A stretch of 32,637 nt of DNA from Bacteroidales bacterium. GTDB lineage: Bacteria > Bacteroidota > Bacteroidia > Bacteroidales > VadinHA17. The translations under genes and the position numbers were made by a program. Positions within the stretch are counted from its first letter, which is position 1. Each line of letters starts with the position of its first letter. The notes under the pieces are model-generated. The model did not search any database. It was not told the origin of the DNA and was given only the letters and a program-made list of their open reading frames with translations. Below are positions 1 to 6,988 of this stretch, piece after piece. The stretch spans positions 1 through 32,637 of the forward strand of contig JAHYJA010000020.1 of NCBI GenBank assembly GCA_019429325.1, read 5' to 3'.

Positions 1-64
1 GGGGTTTCGGGGTTTCGGGGTTTCGGGGTTTCGGGGTTTCGGGGTTTCGGGGTTTCGGCGTTTC
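1..64. repeat. 8-bp tandem repeat GGGGTTTC, eight units
   Basis: Seven exact GGGGTTTC units begin at positions 1, 9, 17, 25, 33, 41 and 49, and an eighth variant unit GGCGTTTC begins at 57. The array touches the left edge of the window, so its true length is unknown. The regularly spaced G4 runs fit the sequence rule for a G-quadruplex on this strand, but folding is an inference. No coding potential was assigned. Confidence 0.95.
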
Positions 65-65
65 C

Positions 66-98
66 ACGTAGAGGCAGGTCTGAGACCTGCCTCTACGT
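66..98. repeat. 33-bp perfect palindrome, REP-like hairpin
   Basis: The arms ACGTAGAGGCAGGTCT (66-81) and AGACCTGCCTCTACGT (83-98) are exact reverse complements around a single central base at 82. The element ends immediately before the stop codon of the RAYT gene (stop at 99-101 on the minus strand). It is a sister of the palindrome at 223-263. RAYT transposases are known to be associated with such hairpins; that this one is the cognate substrate is inferred. Confidence 0.9.
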
Positions 99-623
99 TT
101 ACGATGTATTGCCACAAAACCCCGCCGGATTATTTTTGATATATAACCGGACGCGTTTCAATTCATCATACGATCGGATGATCCGATCGTAAAAACGGGG
201 CTGCCAGATTCCGGTTGATCGCGTTGATGTAGAGACAGGTCTCAGACCTGTCTCTACATCAACCGGAAATAATTCATTGATCCGTCGTGATGAAAACGAT
301 TTGAATGCCCTGATAAATTCCGAAATGCCATGTTTATGTTTTAAATACGGATTGTTTATGATTGCAATTATACCATGAATATGATTTGGCATAATTATAA
401 ATTCATCCAGATAAATATTGGAATAATGATTTGGCAAATCATACCAACAATCATAAACAATTTTCCCCATTCCTGATAATTTTATCTGAGATTGAACAAT
501 TTCACCAAACAACCATTCCCGGTTTTTTGTACAAATGGTTATAAAATATGTGCCATCACGGGAATAATCATATCCCTTCAGCCGTGTGGAATCAACACGA
601 TATTTGTTCCTGAACCGATTCAT
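99..623 (-). CDS. RAYT-family transposase (Y1/IS200-like)
   Basis: The 174-residue protein belongs to the REP-associated tyrosine transposases, single-strand DNA nucleases related to IS200/IS605 TnpA. Seen: an N-terminal core with GYDYSRDGTYFITICT (residues 17-32), the HUH metal-binding motif MPNHIHG (H81, H83), and a C-terminal FYDRIIRS segment in which Y145 is the likely catalytic tyrosine. The family then usually continues with a short YIKNNP-like end, as here. The odd feature is residues 121-134 (VDVETGLRPVSTST), which are encoded wholly by a palindrome lying in frame between the helical region and the GIWQPRFYD segment. A sister palindrome follows the stop codon. No IS-type terminal repeats or target duplications were seen, so it is probably a domesticated or REP-linked gene rather than an IS. 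Whether the protein with the insert is active cannot be told. Confidence 0.85.
   Translation of the reverse strand: MNRFRNKYRVDSTRLKGYDYSRDGTYFITICTKNREWLFGEIVQSQIKLSGMGKIVYDCWYDLPNHYSNIYLDEFIIMPNHIHGIIAIINNPYLKHKHGISEFIRAFKSFSSRRINELFPVDVETGLRPVSTSTRSTGIWQPRFYDRIIRSYDELKRVRLYIKNNPAGFCGNTS
223..263. repeat. 41-bp perfect palindrome inside the RAYT gene
   Basis: The 20-bp arms GTTGATGTAGAGACAGGTCT (223-242) and AGACCTGTCTCTACATCAAC (244-263) flank one central base. The core GTAGAG-R-CAGGTCT and its complement are shared with the 66-98 palindrome; the one arm difference (A here, G there) is matched by T versus C in the other arm. A further arm, TTCCGGTTGAT at 209-219 and its complement at 258-268, is offset by nine extra bases (CGCGTTGAT) on the left side. 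Confidence 0.92.
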
Positions 624-719
624 AAAATATTCGCGGGCGAGACAGGTACAATATTGAGAAAAAAGAGGGTAAAATCAAAATTCCTGTTAAAAATTCGCAT
701 CTTTATAATCAAAAAAGAT

Positions 720-1682
720 ATGATCAAAGAAATAAAATTACAGGACCTTAATACTGCAGATTTTATCGCAGAAAAGGTACAGGAGATCAGGGCGGCAGTT
801 GGTGACGGAACGGCCATCAATGCCCTTTCGGGAGGCGTCGATTCATCCGTTGTCACGATGATCGGTCACCAGGCGCTAGCGAAGAAGCTTAGGACGCTTT
901 TCATCCAGAACGGACTGATGCGAGAGGGAGAGGCTGAACAGGTTGTTGCTCTCTTCAGGGCTTTTGATGTTGACGTTGAGGTTATCGATGCCCGGAAAGA
1001 ATTTTTTGACGCATTAAAAGGGGTCACAGACCCTGAAGAGAAACGCGAAGCGATTACCCAGACCTTTTACAGGGAGGTGTTTGGCAGGATAGTAAGGGAA
1101 AGCGGCTCTAAATTTCTCCTCCAGGGCACCATACTGACTGATGTCGACGAGACGGTTGCAGGCATCAAACGCCAGCACAATGTATTCGAACAGCTGGGCA
1201 TCGATCCCCAGAAGACATTTGGATACAGGATCTTAGAGCCACTAATCCAGTTACGGAAGGATGGAGTAAGAGCTGTCGGCAAGGCACTCGGCCTTCCCCC
1301 GGAGTTGTTCGGGCGTATTCCATTTCCCGGTCCGGCCCTGTCGGCCCGTGTCATCGGTGAAGTGACTCCCGAACGTATCGCTACGGTCCGTAAGGCTACC
1401 GTTGTGGTGGAACGCCTTTTAAGAAACACGGGGGCTTTCCAGTATCTGGCAATACTCCATGAGGACCGGGTTACAGGAATGCGCGACGGCAGGCGCGACT
1501 TTGGCCAGCAGATCGAGATACGGTGCTGGGACAGCACTGATGCCCGCACTGCCACCCCTACAAAACTTCCTTTCGAACTGCTCCGCGAGCTTGCGGACAA
1601 CATCATACGTGATGTGCCGGGTGTGGTAAGCGTAACATATAATATCACGACTAAACCGCCTTCGACCATCGAAGCGATATAA
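720..1682 (+). CDS. guaA: GMP synthase ATP-pyrophosphatase domain protein, no amidotransferase
   Basis: The start is taken as ATG 720, giving 320 residues; the reading frame is open further upstream but that part overlaps the divergent RAYT gene and resembles nothing. Seen: the PP-loop SGGVDSS (residues 37-43), the FPGPALSARVIGEVTPERI segment typical of the GuaA synthetase domain, and the C-terminal dimerisation end YNITTKPPSTIE. Canonical GuaA is about 510 residues with an N-terminal class I glutamine amidotransferase domain, which is absent here and not encoded next door. Family knowledge: this domain adenylates XMP and replaces the adenylate with ammonia to make GMP. The region that is usually LYPDVIES reads ILTDVDET, so this may be a GuaA-like paralog (often labelled ExsB family) with another substrate. 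It stands alone between RAYT and a repeat array. Confidence 0.75.
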   Translation: MIKEIKLQDLNTADFIAEKVQEIRAAVGDGTAINALSGGVDSSVVTMIGHQALAKKLRTLFIQNGLMREGEAEQVVALFRAFDVDVEVIDARKEFFDALKGVTDPEEKREAITQTFYREVFGRIVRESGSKFLLQGTILTDVDETVAGIKRQHNVFEQLGIDPQKTFGYRILEPLIQLRKDGVRAVGKALGLPPELFGRIPFPGPALSARVIGEVTPERIATVRKATVVVERLLRNTGAFQYLAILHEDRVTGMRDGRRDFGQQIEIRCWDSTDARTATPTKLPFELLRELADNIIRDVPGVVSVTYNITTKPPSTIEAI

Positions 1683-1685
1683 AAT

Positions 1686-1739
1686 GGCGTTAAGGCGTTA
1701 CGGCGCAGAGGCGCAGGGGCGTAGAGGCGTAAAGGCGTA
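1686..1739. repeat. 8-bp-period GGCG repeat array
   Basis: GGCG recurs at 1686, 1694, 1702, 1710, 1718, 1726 and 1734, an exact 8-bp period, with variable last four bases (TTAA, TTAC, CAGA, CAGG, TAGA, TAAA). The array starts three bases after the guaA-like stop codon and runs almost to the 3' end of the convergent GH2 gene. A related array lies at 31636-31727. Confidence 0.9.
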
Positions 1740-1743
1740 TTTA

Positions 1744-4185
1744 CTATTGAACTACTTCCAGTGATACAGTTGCGCTCTGCAGGCCGTCAGCCTTAAGTGT
1801 AACGGTTACTTTCCCCGGCTTGTCGCGCGACTGGAGGTAAACCAGCAGTTTCCCCCGGAACGCGTGTTGTTTATTATCCTTGTAATCTTCAATGTTAACA
1901 GGATTCGCATCCTCCATCCCCAGAAGCCTCACCGGGCCGTCTATTTCGCATGTTACCTCATTGGTTGCACTGTAAACGGTATTCCCCGCTTCGTCGCACA
2001 GGGTAATGAAGATATGGGCAAGATCCTCCCTGTCAGCCTTAAGGGCCGGCTTTTCGCACCTGGCAACGATCTTTACCGGATTACCTGTTGTTCTGATCTC
2101 ATCTGATGCCACTATCATTCCCCTGTTTCTGGCTACCGCCCTGAGTGTACCTGTCTCAAACGGGACCTCCCACGAAATGGTGCGGTTCTGGAAATCAGCC
2201 AGATTCTTTGCACCAAGCGTTCTGCCGTTCAGCAGCAGTTCAACCTCCTCGCAGTTTGTGAAGGCATTGACGCTGATCGTCTTGCCCTCTTCCCAGTTCC
2301 AGACAGGATCGACCCGCTTATGAGCCCACAGGCTCTCATTGCGCGGAGAGATGAGCCGGTCGGTGGTTCCGAGGAAGACCATCGGTTTATCGCTCCAGAG
2401 GCTCTCCCTGAAGAAGGCTTCAGGTTTCTTATTGCCTGCCAGGTCTATTATTCCTGATGTGCTGTGACGGCTGGGAAACTGCCCGGCCTCTCCCAGGTAC
2501 TCTATGCCTGTCCAGAGGAACTGCCCCATCACGTAATCATTATCGGCAACGCTGTTCCATGCCTCGAGCGACATGCCGTTCTCGCTGCCGTAAAGCGGCC
2601 TGTCGGGGTATTTCTTATGGTCAGGCTCGTACCTGAATTCCTGGTAATTATACCCGGCCACATCAAGCGCTGCCGCATAACCTGTTTCGTTTGACATAAG
2701 TGCAGAGGCGAGGCCGGCCGTTACAGGACGACTCCTGTCAAGTTGCTTAATGACTGCAACAAGCTCCCTGGCAATCTCACCGAGCCTGTCGGCATGCGGA
2801 AGATTCTGATCGAATTTTGCCCATGTCTGCGGATTGGCTTCCGTGTTAAGTATGGGATGTGTATATGGATCGTTCGGGTAATCGACCTCATTGCCGATGC
2901 TCCACATTATAAGGGAAGGATGATTGCGGTCCCTCAGGACAAAATCCCTGAGGTCAGTGGCAGCCCACTCACTGAAATCGGTAGCATAGCCATCCTTGCC
3001 GGGTACCCCCTTGTTCCAGCCTGTCAGCCATTTCTTCTTTGGCAGCTCCCACTCGTCGAAGGCCTCCCCTATCACAAGGAAGCCCTTAGCGTCGCACAGC
3101 TCCATGAAATCAGTTGAAAAAGGATTGTGACTGGTGCGTATTGCGTTACAGCCAAGCTCCTTCAATACATCAAGGCGCCTCGACAGTTCCTTTTTTGGCA
3201 CGGCCGAGCCCAGTGCGCCAGCATCGTGGTGCATGCATATCCCCTTCAGCTTAATGTTCCTGCCGTTCAGAAAGAGTCCCTTAACAGGATCAAATCTTAA
3301 TGTCCGGAAGCCAACCGGGGTCACCGCCTTATCGGATAATCTGCCTCCGCTGATCTCCGTGACAAGGGAATAGAGCCCGGGAGAGTCGACATCCCACAGG
3401 GCAGGGTTGCTGACCATAATAACCTGACTGACAACTGTTTCCCCGGTCGCCCCGGAGGTTACTTTACTGGTTGCCTTCCCGGCAACCTTCGTCCCATGAT
3501 ACAGGGTGTTTGTAAGGGTCAGCTTTGCCCTTTTTCCTGTTCCGTTGGCAATACTTACTTCAACCTGCAATTTCGCCTTTTCAGAAGTTACTTCCGGGGT
3601 CGTCCAGTAAACACCCCATTGTTTTATGTGGAGAGGATCCTTCAATACCAGGCTTACATCCCTGTAGATACCCGAGCCGGTGTACCAGCGGGAATCTCCG
3701 AAAAGAGAATGATCAACCTTCACTGCTATAAGATTCTCTTTACCGAAATTAATATAGGGAGTAAGGTCATACTGAAAAGAAATATACCCGTTCGGACGCT
3801 TCCCGAGGTAATTGCCGTTTATCCAGACCTCGCTGTTGTTATAAACACCGTTAAAATAAATATATACCCGGCGTCCTTTTTCACTTTCGGGCAATGTAAA
3901 TGTCTTGCGGTACCATCCTATGCCGCCGGGCAGGTAGCCAGTGGCGCTGGCATACTCCTTGCTGAAAGGTCCTTCGATGCTCCAGTCGTGAGGCAGGTCA
4001 AGAAGGCGCCAGCCTGAGTCATCCAGCGTGCTTTTCTGCCCATCCCCCACATCTCCCTTAAAGAAAAGCCAGTCGTGGTTGAAATTCATGGTTTGCCTCC
4101 CGGCAGATTGCCCGTTACTGACGTTCCCAACAAAAAAGAACAAAGAAAAGAAGGTACATGCAATGATTACTTTCAAAGATTTCAT
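1744..4185 (-). CDS. Secreted GH2 beta-galactosidase-like glycoside hydrolase
   Basis: The 813-residue protein starts with a signal peptide (residues 1 to about 26, ending near NGQSA), so it acts in the periplasm or outside. The order is typical of glycoside hydrolase family 2: a sugar-binding jelly-roll domain (about 35-185, with LPHDWSI and GGIGWYRK), an immunoglobulin-like domain (about 190-300), a TIM barrel (about 300-600), and C-terminal beta domains. Catalytic residues are visible: acid/base E433 in MWSIGNEVD and nucleophile E535 in YGSENG; NAIRTSHNPF (347-356) is the usual barrel motif. GH2 members remove beta-galactosyl, glucuronyl or mannosyl residues; the domain layout resembles Bacteroidota beta-galactosidases acting on plant or host glycans, but the substrate is not decided by sequence. 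There are no SusC/SusD genes or other hydrolases beside it, so it is an isolated enzyme rather than part of a visible polysaccharide utilisation locus. Confidence 0.9.
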   Translation of the reverse strand: MKSLKVIIACTFFSLFFFVGNVSNGQSAGRQTMNFNHDWLFFKGDVGDGQKSTLDDSGWRLLDLPHDWSIEGPFSKEYASATGYLPGGIGWYRKTFTLPESEKGRRVYIYFNGVYNNSEVWINGNYLGKRPNGYISFQYDLTPYINFGKENLIAVKVDHSLFGDSRWYTGSGIYRDVSLVLKDPLHIKQWGVYWTTPEVTSEKAKLQVEVSIANGTGKRAKLTLTNTLYHGTKVAGKATSKVTSGATGETVVSQVIMVSNPALWDVDSPGLYSLVTEISGGRLSDKAVTPVGFRTLRFDPVKGLFLNGRNIKLKGICMHHDAGALGSAVPKKELSRRLDVLKELGCNAIRTSHNPFSTDFMELCDAKGFLVIGEAFDEWELPKKKWLTGWNKGVPGKDGYATDFSEWAATDLRDFVLRDRNHPSLIMWSIGNEVDYPNDPYTHPILNTEANPQTWAKFDQNLPHADRLGEIARELVAVIKQLDRSRPVTAGLASALMSNETGYAAALDVAGYNYQEFRYEPDHKKYPDRPLYGSENGMSLEAWNSVADNDYVMGQFLWTGIEYLGEAGQFPSRHSTSGIIDLAGNKKPEAFFRESLWSDKPMVFLGTTDRLISPRNESLWAHKRVDPVWNWEEGKTISVNAFTNCEEVELLLNGRTLGAKNLADFQNRTISWEVPFETGTLRAVARNRGMIVASDEIRTTGNPVKIVARCEKPALKADREDLAHIFITLCDEAGNTVYSATNEVTCEIDGPVRLLGMEDANPVNIEDYKDNKQHAFRGKLLVYLQSRDKPGKVTVTLKADGLQSATVSLEVVQ

Positions 4186-4327
4186 AATACAATATTTTAT
4201 TAATAAAGGTTCAATTCCGGCCGAATAAAGGAGCCTGTTAAAATTATTGAATTTTAATAAAAATGTTTCATCTTTAACCCCATTTAATTGATAAATTCAG
4301 CCTTTCCAAAGCCGGATCTGAAACAGG

Positions 4328-5410
4328 ATGACCCAGGATCAACATTACAATATGGTAAGCAAACTAAAGCCGGTGAGGATTGTGATCCCCATCCTTCTGG
4401 GTCTGGCCATTGTGGCCTGGGTGATCTTCAGGGAGATAGACACCAATATTCTGAGCAACCTGTCCTTTTCGTGGAGATCCCTCTTCTGGATACTGATTGC
4501 CTGGTGCTGTATGATCGGAAGGGATCTGGGGTATATGATCAGGATCAGGATACTTACGGAAAATGACCTCACATGGCGTCAGGCATTCAAAGTCATAATG
4601 CTCTGGGAATTCACTTCAGCCATCTCCCCCTCAACTGTAGGAGGCACGGCACTGGCGGTTGTCTTCATACACAAGGAGGGGGTTTCGGTGGGAAGGAGCA
4701 CATCTGTCGTTCTCGCAACATCCTTTCTTGATGAGCTCTATTTTGTCCTTATGTTTCCTGTCATCCTGCTGGTGGTAGGCAAGGATATGCTGTTCATAAC
4801 CTCCCTGCAGGGAACGGGGGCCGGATTTCTTAACAATCTGATGATAATCGCTGTAATCGGATATACTGTAATTCTCGCATGGGTGCTTCTTGTCGGGTAC
4901 GGGCTCTTCATTAACCCCGAGGGGTTACGAAGGATCATCGTGGCATTTTTCAGGCTTCCCTTCTTAAGAAGGTGGAAAGATTCCGCCATAAGAGCCGGCG
5001 ACGATATTGTCCGGAGTTCCCGTGAACTGAAGGCAAAATCCTTTGCATTCTGGCTGAAGGCTTCGATGGCTACATTTCTTTCCTGGACCTCGAGATACTG
5101 GGTGATAAATGCCATCCTCGTTGCCTTTTTTGCGGTGCAGGAGCATTTCCTCATCTTTGCAAGACAACTGGTTACCTGGATAATGATGATAATAAGTCCT
5201 ACCCCCGGAGGAAGCGGATTTGCAGAGCTTATACTCGGCCGGTATATTACTGATGCCATCCCGGTCGATCCCTCCTCTGCCGGGAGCATTGCCCTGGCCA
5301 TGACCATCATCTGGCGGATGATAAGCTATTACCCTTACCTGCTGATCGGTGTGCTGATAGTTCCTGGTTGGATTCAGAAGAAATTTGTTTCTCCGAAATT
5401 GAAGAATTAA
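4328..5410 (+). CDS. LPG synthase/YbhN-type flippase-like integral membrane protein
   Basis: The 360-residue protein has about eight hydrophobic segments and the look of the lysylphosphatidylglycerol synthase transmembrane family (UPF0104/YbhN): a first membrane helix IPILLGLAIVAWVIF, the segment WEFTSAISPSTVGGTALAVVFIHKEGVS (given here only as the region around residues 91-118), and late ISPTPGGSGFAELI (about 289-302), where the two P-x-GG/S-x-G motifs are typical of the family. Only the membrane part is present; the soluble aminoacyl-transferase domain of MprF is missing. Such stand-alone proteins are thought to move or modify lipids or lipid-linked intermediates; the exact job is unknown. 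The start could also be ATG 4352, eight codons later. It is transcribed divergently from the GH2 gene across 142 bases and has no partner gene downstream. Confidence 0.78.
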   Translation: MTQDQHYNMVSKLKPVRIVIPILLGLAIVAWVIFREIDTNILSNLSFSWRSLFWILIAWCCMIGRDLGYMIRIRILTENDLTWRQAFKVIMLWEFTSAISPSTVGGTALAVVFIHKEGVSVGRSTSVVLATSFLDELYFVLMFPVILLVVGKDMLFITSLQGTGAGFLNNLMIIAVIGYTVILAWVLLVGYGLFINPEGLRRIIVAFFRLPFLRRWKDSAIRAGDDIVRSSRELKAKSFAFWLKASMATFLSWTSRYWVINAILVAFFAVQEHFLIFARQLVTWIMMIISPTPGGSGFAELILGRYITDAIPVDPSSAGSIALAMTIIWRMISYYPYLLIGVLIVPGWIQKKFVSPKLKN

Positions 5411-5433
5411 TATGTTTTTAATCTGTTTTTTTC

Positions 5434-5441
5434 TATTTTTG
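5434..5441 (+). promoter_or_regulatory. Bacteroidota -7 box TATTTTTG
   Basis: This is an exact match to TAnnTTTG, about 100 bases before the ATG of the 144-residue secreted protein. No good -33 TTTG lies at the expected distance. If real, it gives a long 5' leader containing a palindrome and a short ORF. Confidence 0.5.
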
Positions 5442-5464
5442 TTATAACCAACAGATTAATCTGA

Positions 5465-5548
5465 ATGAGAGGCAGAACCATGATCCGGAGGTTTTTATTC
5501 CTTATGCCCTCATTCGGGAAGTTAATTAATACCCGGCAGTTAATATGA
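5465..5548 (+). CDS. Possible 27-codon leader ORF coupled to next gene
   Basis: An ATG at 5465 opens 27 codons (start MRGRTMIRRFLFLMPS) that end with TGA at 5546-5548, overlapping the ATG of the next gene (5545) as ATGA. It lies just after the predicted promoter at 5434. The peptide is basic and hydrophobic, with no recognised family. The ATGA overlap is a common sign of translational coupling, but an ORF of this size can occur by chance. Confidence 0.25.
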   Translation: MRGRTMIRRFLFLMPSFGKLINTRQLI

Positions 5549-5979
5549 AGAAGTATATTTTCTCAATTTTGTGCATGCTTGCAACAGGCCTTGTGGCATC
5601 CGGGCAACTTACTGATCCTCTTGTCAGCAAATGCGTAAAGAGTACCGGCTCATCTGCAATTTACCTTAAGGACTTCAGGGTTCAGCTCGGTCCCGTGAGC
5701 ACGGGAAGCGACTTAAGGTACATTACAAACATGCCGCTCTGGAAGGATACAAAATACCGTTTTTCGATGTGCAACTCCGAGGATTCCAAAGGAGACCTGA
5801 TTCTTACCATACGCGACGATGCCAACAACGATATCCTTTCATCTGTAGATCACGAGACGGGTAAACCCAGGCCATATGTCGATTATGTATGCAACAAGAG
5901 CGGCGTCTATCAGCTTAATTACGATTTTACCGGACGACAGACAGGCTCGGGAGTCGGCATTGTCTCACTGATGAGATAG
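5545..5979 (+). CDS. Secreted hypothetical protein, 144 residues
   Basis: I do not recognise the family. Seen: a clear Sec signal peptide (residues 1-20, IFSILCMLATGLVASG, cleavage near SGQ) followed by a small, mostly beta-like domain with three or four cysteines in the mature part (KCVKS, MCNSE, YVCNKSG). The pattern of beta strands, a conserved-looking RYITNMPLWKDTKYRF segment and a final GVGIVSLMR resemble small periplasmic or surface proteins common in this phylum, but no function can be given. The gene ends four bases before the convergent DUF6427 gene. Its start overlaps the stop of a possible leader ORF, and the upstream region has a -7 box and an inverted repeat (5461-5469 with 5509-5517), so regulation through the leader is possible. 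Confidence 0.75.
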   Translation: MKKYIFSILCMLATGLVASGQLTDPLVSKCVKSTGSSAIYLKDFRVQLGPVSTGSDLRYITNMPLWKDTKYRFSMCNSEDSKGDLILTIRDDANNDILSSVDHETGKPRPYVDYVCNKSGVYQLNYDFTGRQTGSGVGIVSLMR

Positions 5980-5983
5980 CTCT

Positions 5984-6982
5984 TTATCGGACCAGTTCCA
6001 GGATCTGGATCAGGAAGACCAGCAGGAAAAAGAGAGCAAAGGAGATCTCCGTAATTACTTTTCTTCTGAAAAATATCAGGAAGTGAGCCAGGAAATAGCT
6101 TACAGGCATGCCGGCCAGCCAGATAATATCAAAAGATACTGACGGTGAGAAAATGAAGATCGCTCCGGCAATGAACAGTATCCAGAAAAGAAGGTAAAAT
6201 GTTTTGCGTGAACTGATCTTCCCGGTATTAAGGACCGGCAGCAAATGAAGGATACTGAACAGCAGGAGGAGTCCCGGCAAAATAAGGACAAGCAGTGAAA
6301 ACCCATTCAGTGCATAATCCGGAATATCTCCCGTGATGCTTCGCTCAAGAATCAGAAAAACTGTCTCAGGGCCTTTATCCAGAACGTAATAGAATCCTGA
6401 AGTCAGGGCGAAGGGAGTCGCCATGCCCGTCAGTGCAATGACGAATTCCCTCAGCCCTGCCGGCCTGATGAGGATGATCCCGATAACGAGCAGCGCGGCG
6501 AACCAGATAAAATTTGCATAAAACAGACAACCTGTGCTTATCAGGAATCCGGCGTCGAACAGATCATATGCTATTCCCTGCACTCTGTAGGTTTTCATGA
6601 TCTTTCCTGCGGCCAGTACCAGGAAGATAGATGCAGGCAGCACGGGATTAAGGACCTGGAAGGCTGGAAACAGGGCACTCAGCATTACGTAGACCACTGC
6701 CGGAAGAAAAGTCCTTTCGCTGATGAAGATCACTGATGTATTGAAACTTACAAGGAGATAAGCCATCAGCAGAACCATGGAAAATGTAACTATGAGTCCG
6801 ACCGCATGATTACCTCCGGTGATCGATTTAAGGAGAGCGTAAAGAGGCATCGGATCGCTTTCGTAATATAGCTCGTATGAGATATGCGGATTAAGGAACG
6901 AACCGATCCACAGAAGAATGGCAATAACAATTATCAGGATGACCACACCGGGTCCTGTTCCCCTTAAAATTCGCAGAAGCAT
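5984..6982 (-). CDS. DUF6427-type polytopic membrane protein
   Basis: The 332-residue protein consists almost wholly of hydrophobic segments, about nine to ten membrane helices, with short loops. The opening MLLRILRGTGPGVVILIIVIAI, the first loop with HISYELYYESDPMPLYALL and the position directly downstream of purD match what I know of DUF6427, an uncharacterised family restricted largely to Bacteroidota. Its start lies six bases after the purD stop, so the two genes are almost certainly co-transcribed. There is no known biochemical role; linkage with a purine gene may only reflect operon history. The gene ends four bases from the convergent secreted-protein gene. Confidence 0.7.
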   Translation of the reverse strand: MLLRILRGTGPGVVILIIVIAILLWIGSFLNPHISYELYYESDPMPLYALLKSITGGNHAVGLIVTFSMVLLMAYLLVSFNTSVIFISERTFLPAVVYVMLSALFPAFQVLNPVLPASIFLVLAAGKIMKTYRVQGIAYDLFDAGFLISTGCLFYANFIWFAALLVIGIILIRPAGLREFVIALTGMATPFALTSGFYYVLDKGPETVFLILERSITGDIPDYALNGFSLLVLILPGLLLLFSILHLLPVLNTGKISSRKTFYLLFWILFIAGAIFIFSPSVSFDIIWLAGMPVSYFLAHFLIFFRRKVITEISFALFFLLVFLIQILELVR

Positions 6983-6988
6983 ATTTGT

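Noticed and set aside
1-64. CRISPR array
   Set aside because: The units are contiguous 8-mers with no spacers, and no cas genes are present.
492-719. N-terminal extension of the guaA-like gene by 76 codons
   Set aside because: It overlaps the divergent RAYT gene and the translated residues are not protein-like, whereas MIKEIKLQDL at 720 gives the normal domain start.
4186-4327. Promoters for the divergent GH2 and flippase-like genes
   Set aside because: The spacer is AT-rich but no TAnnTTTG match was found on either strand.
4738-5310. 190-codon open frame antisense to the flippase-like gene
   Set aside because: No domain or signal is visible, and the sense gene explains the region.
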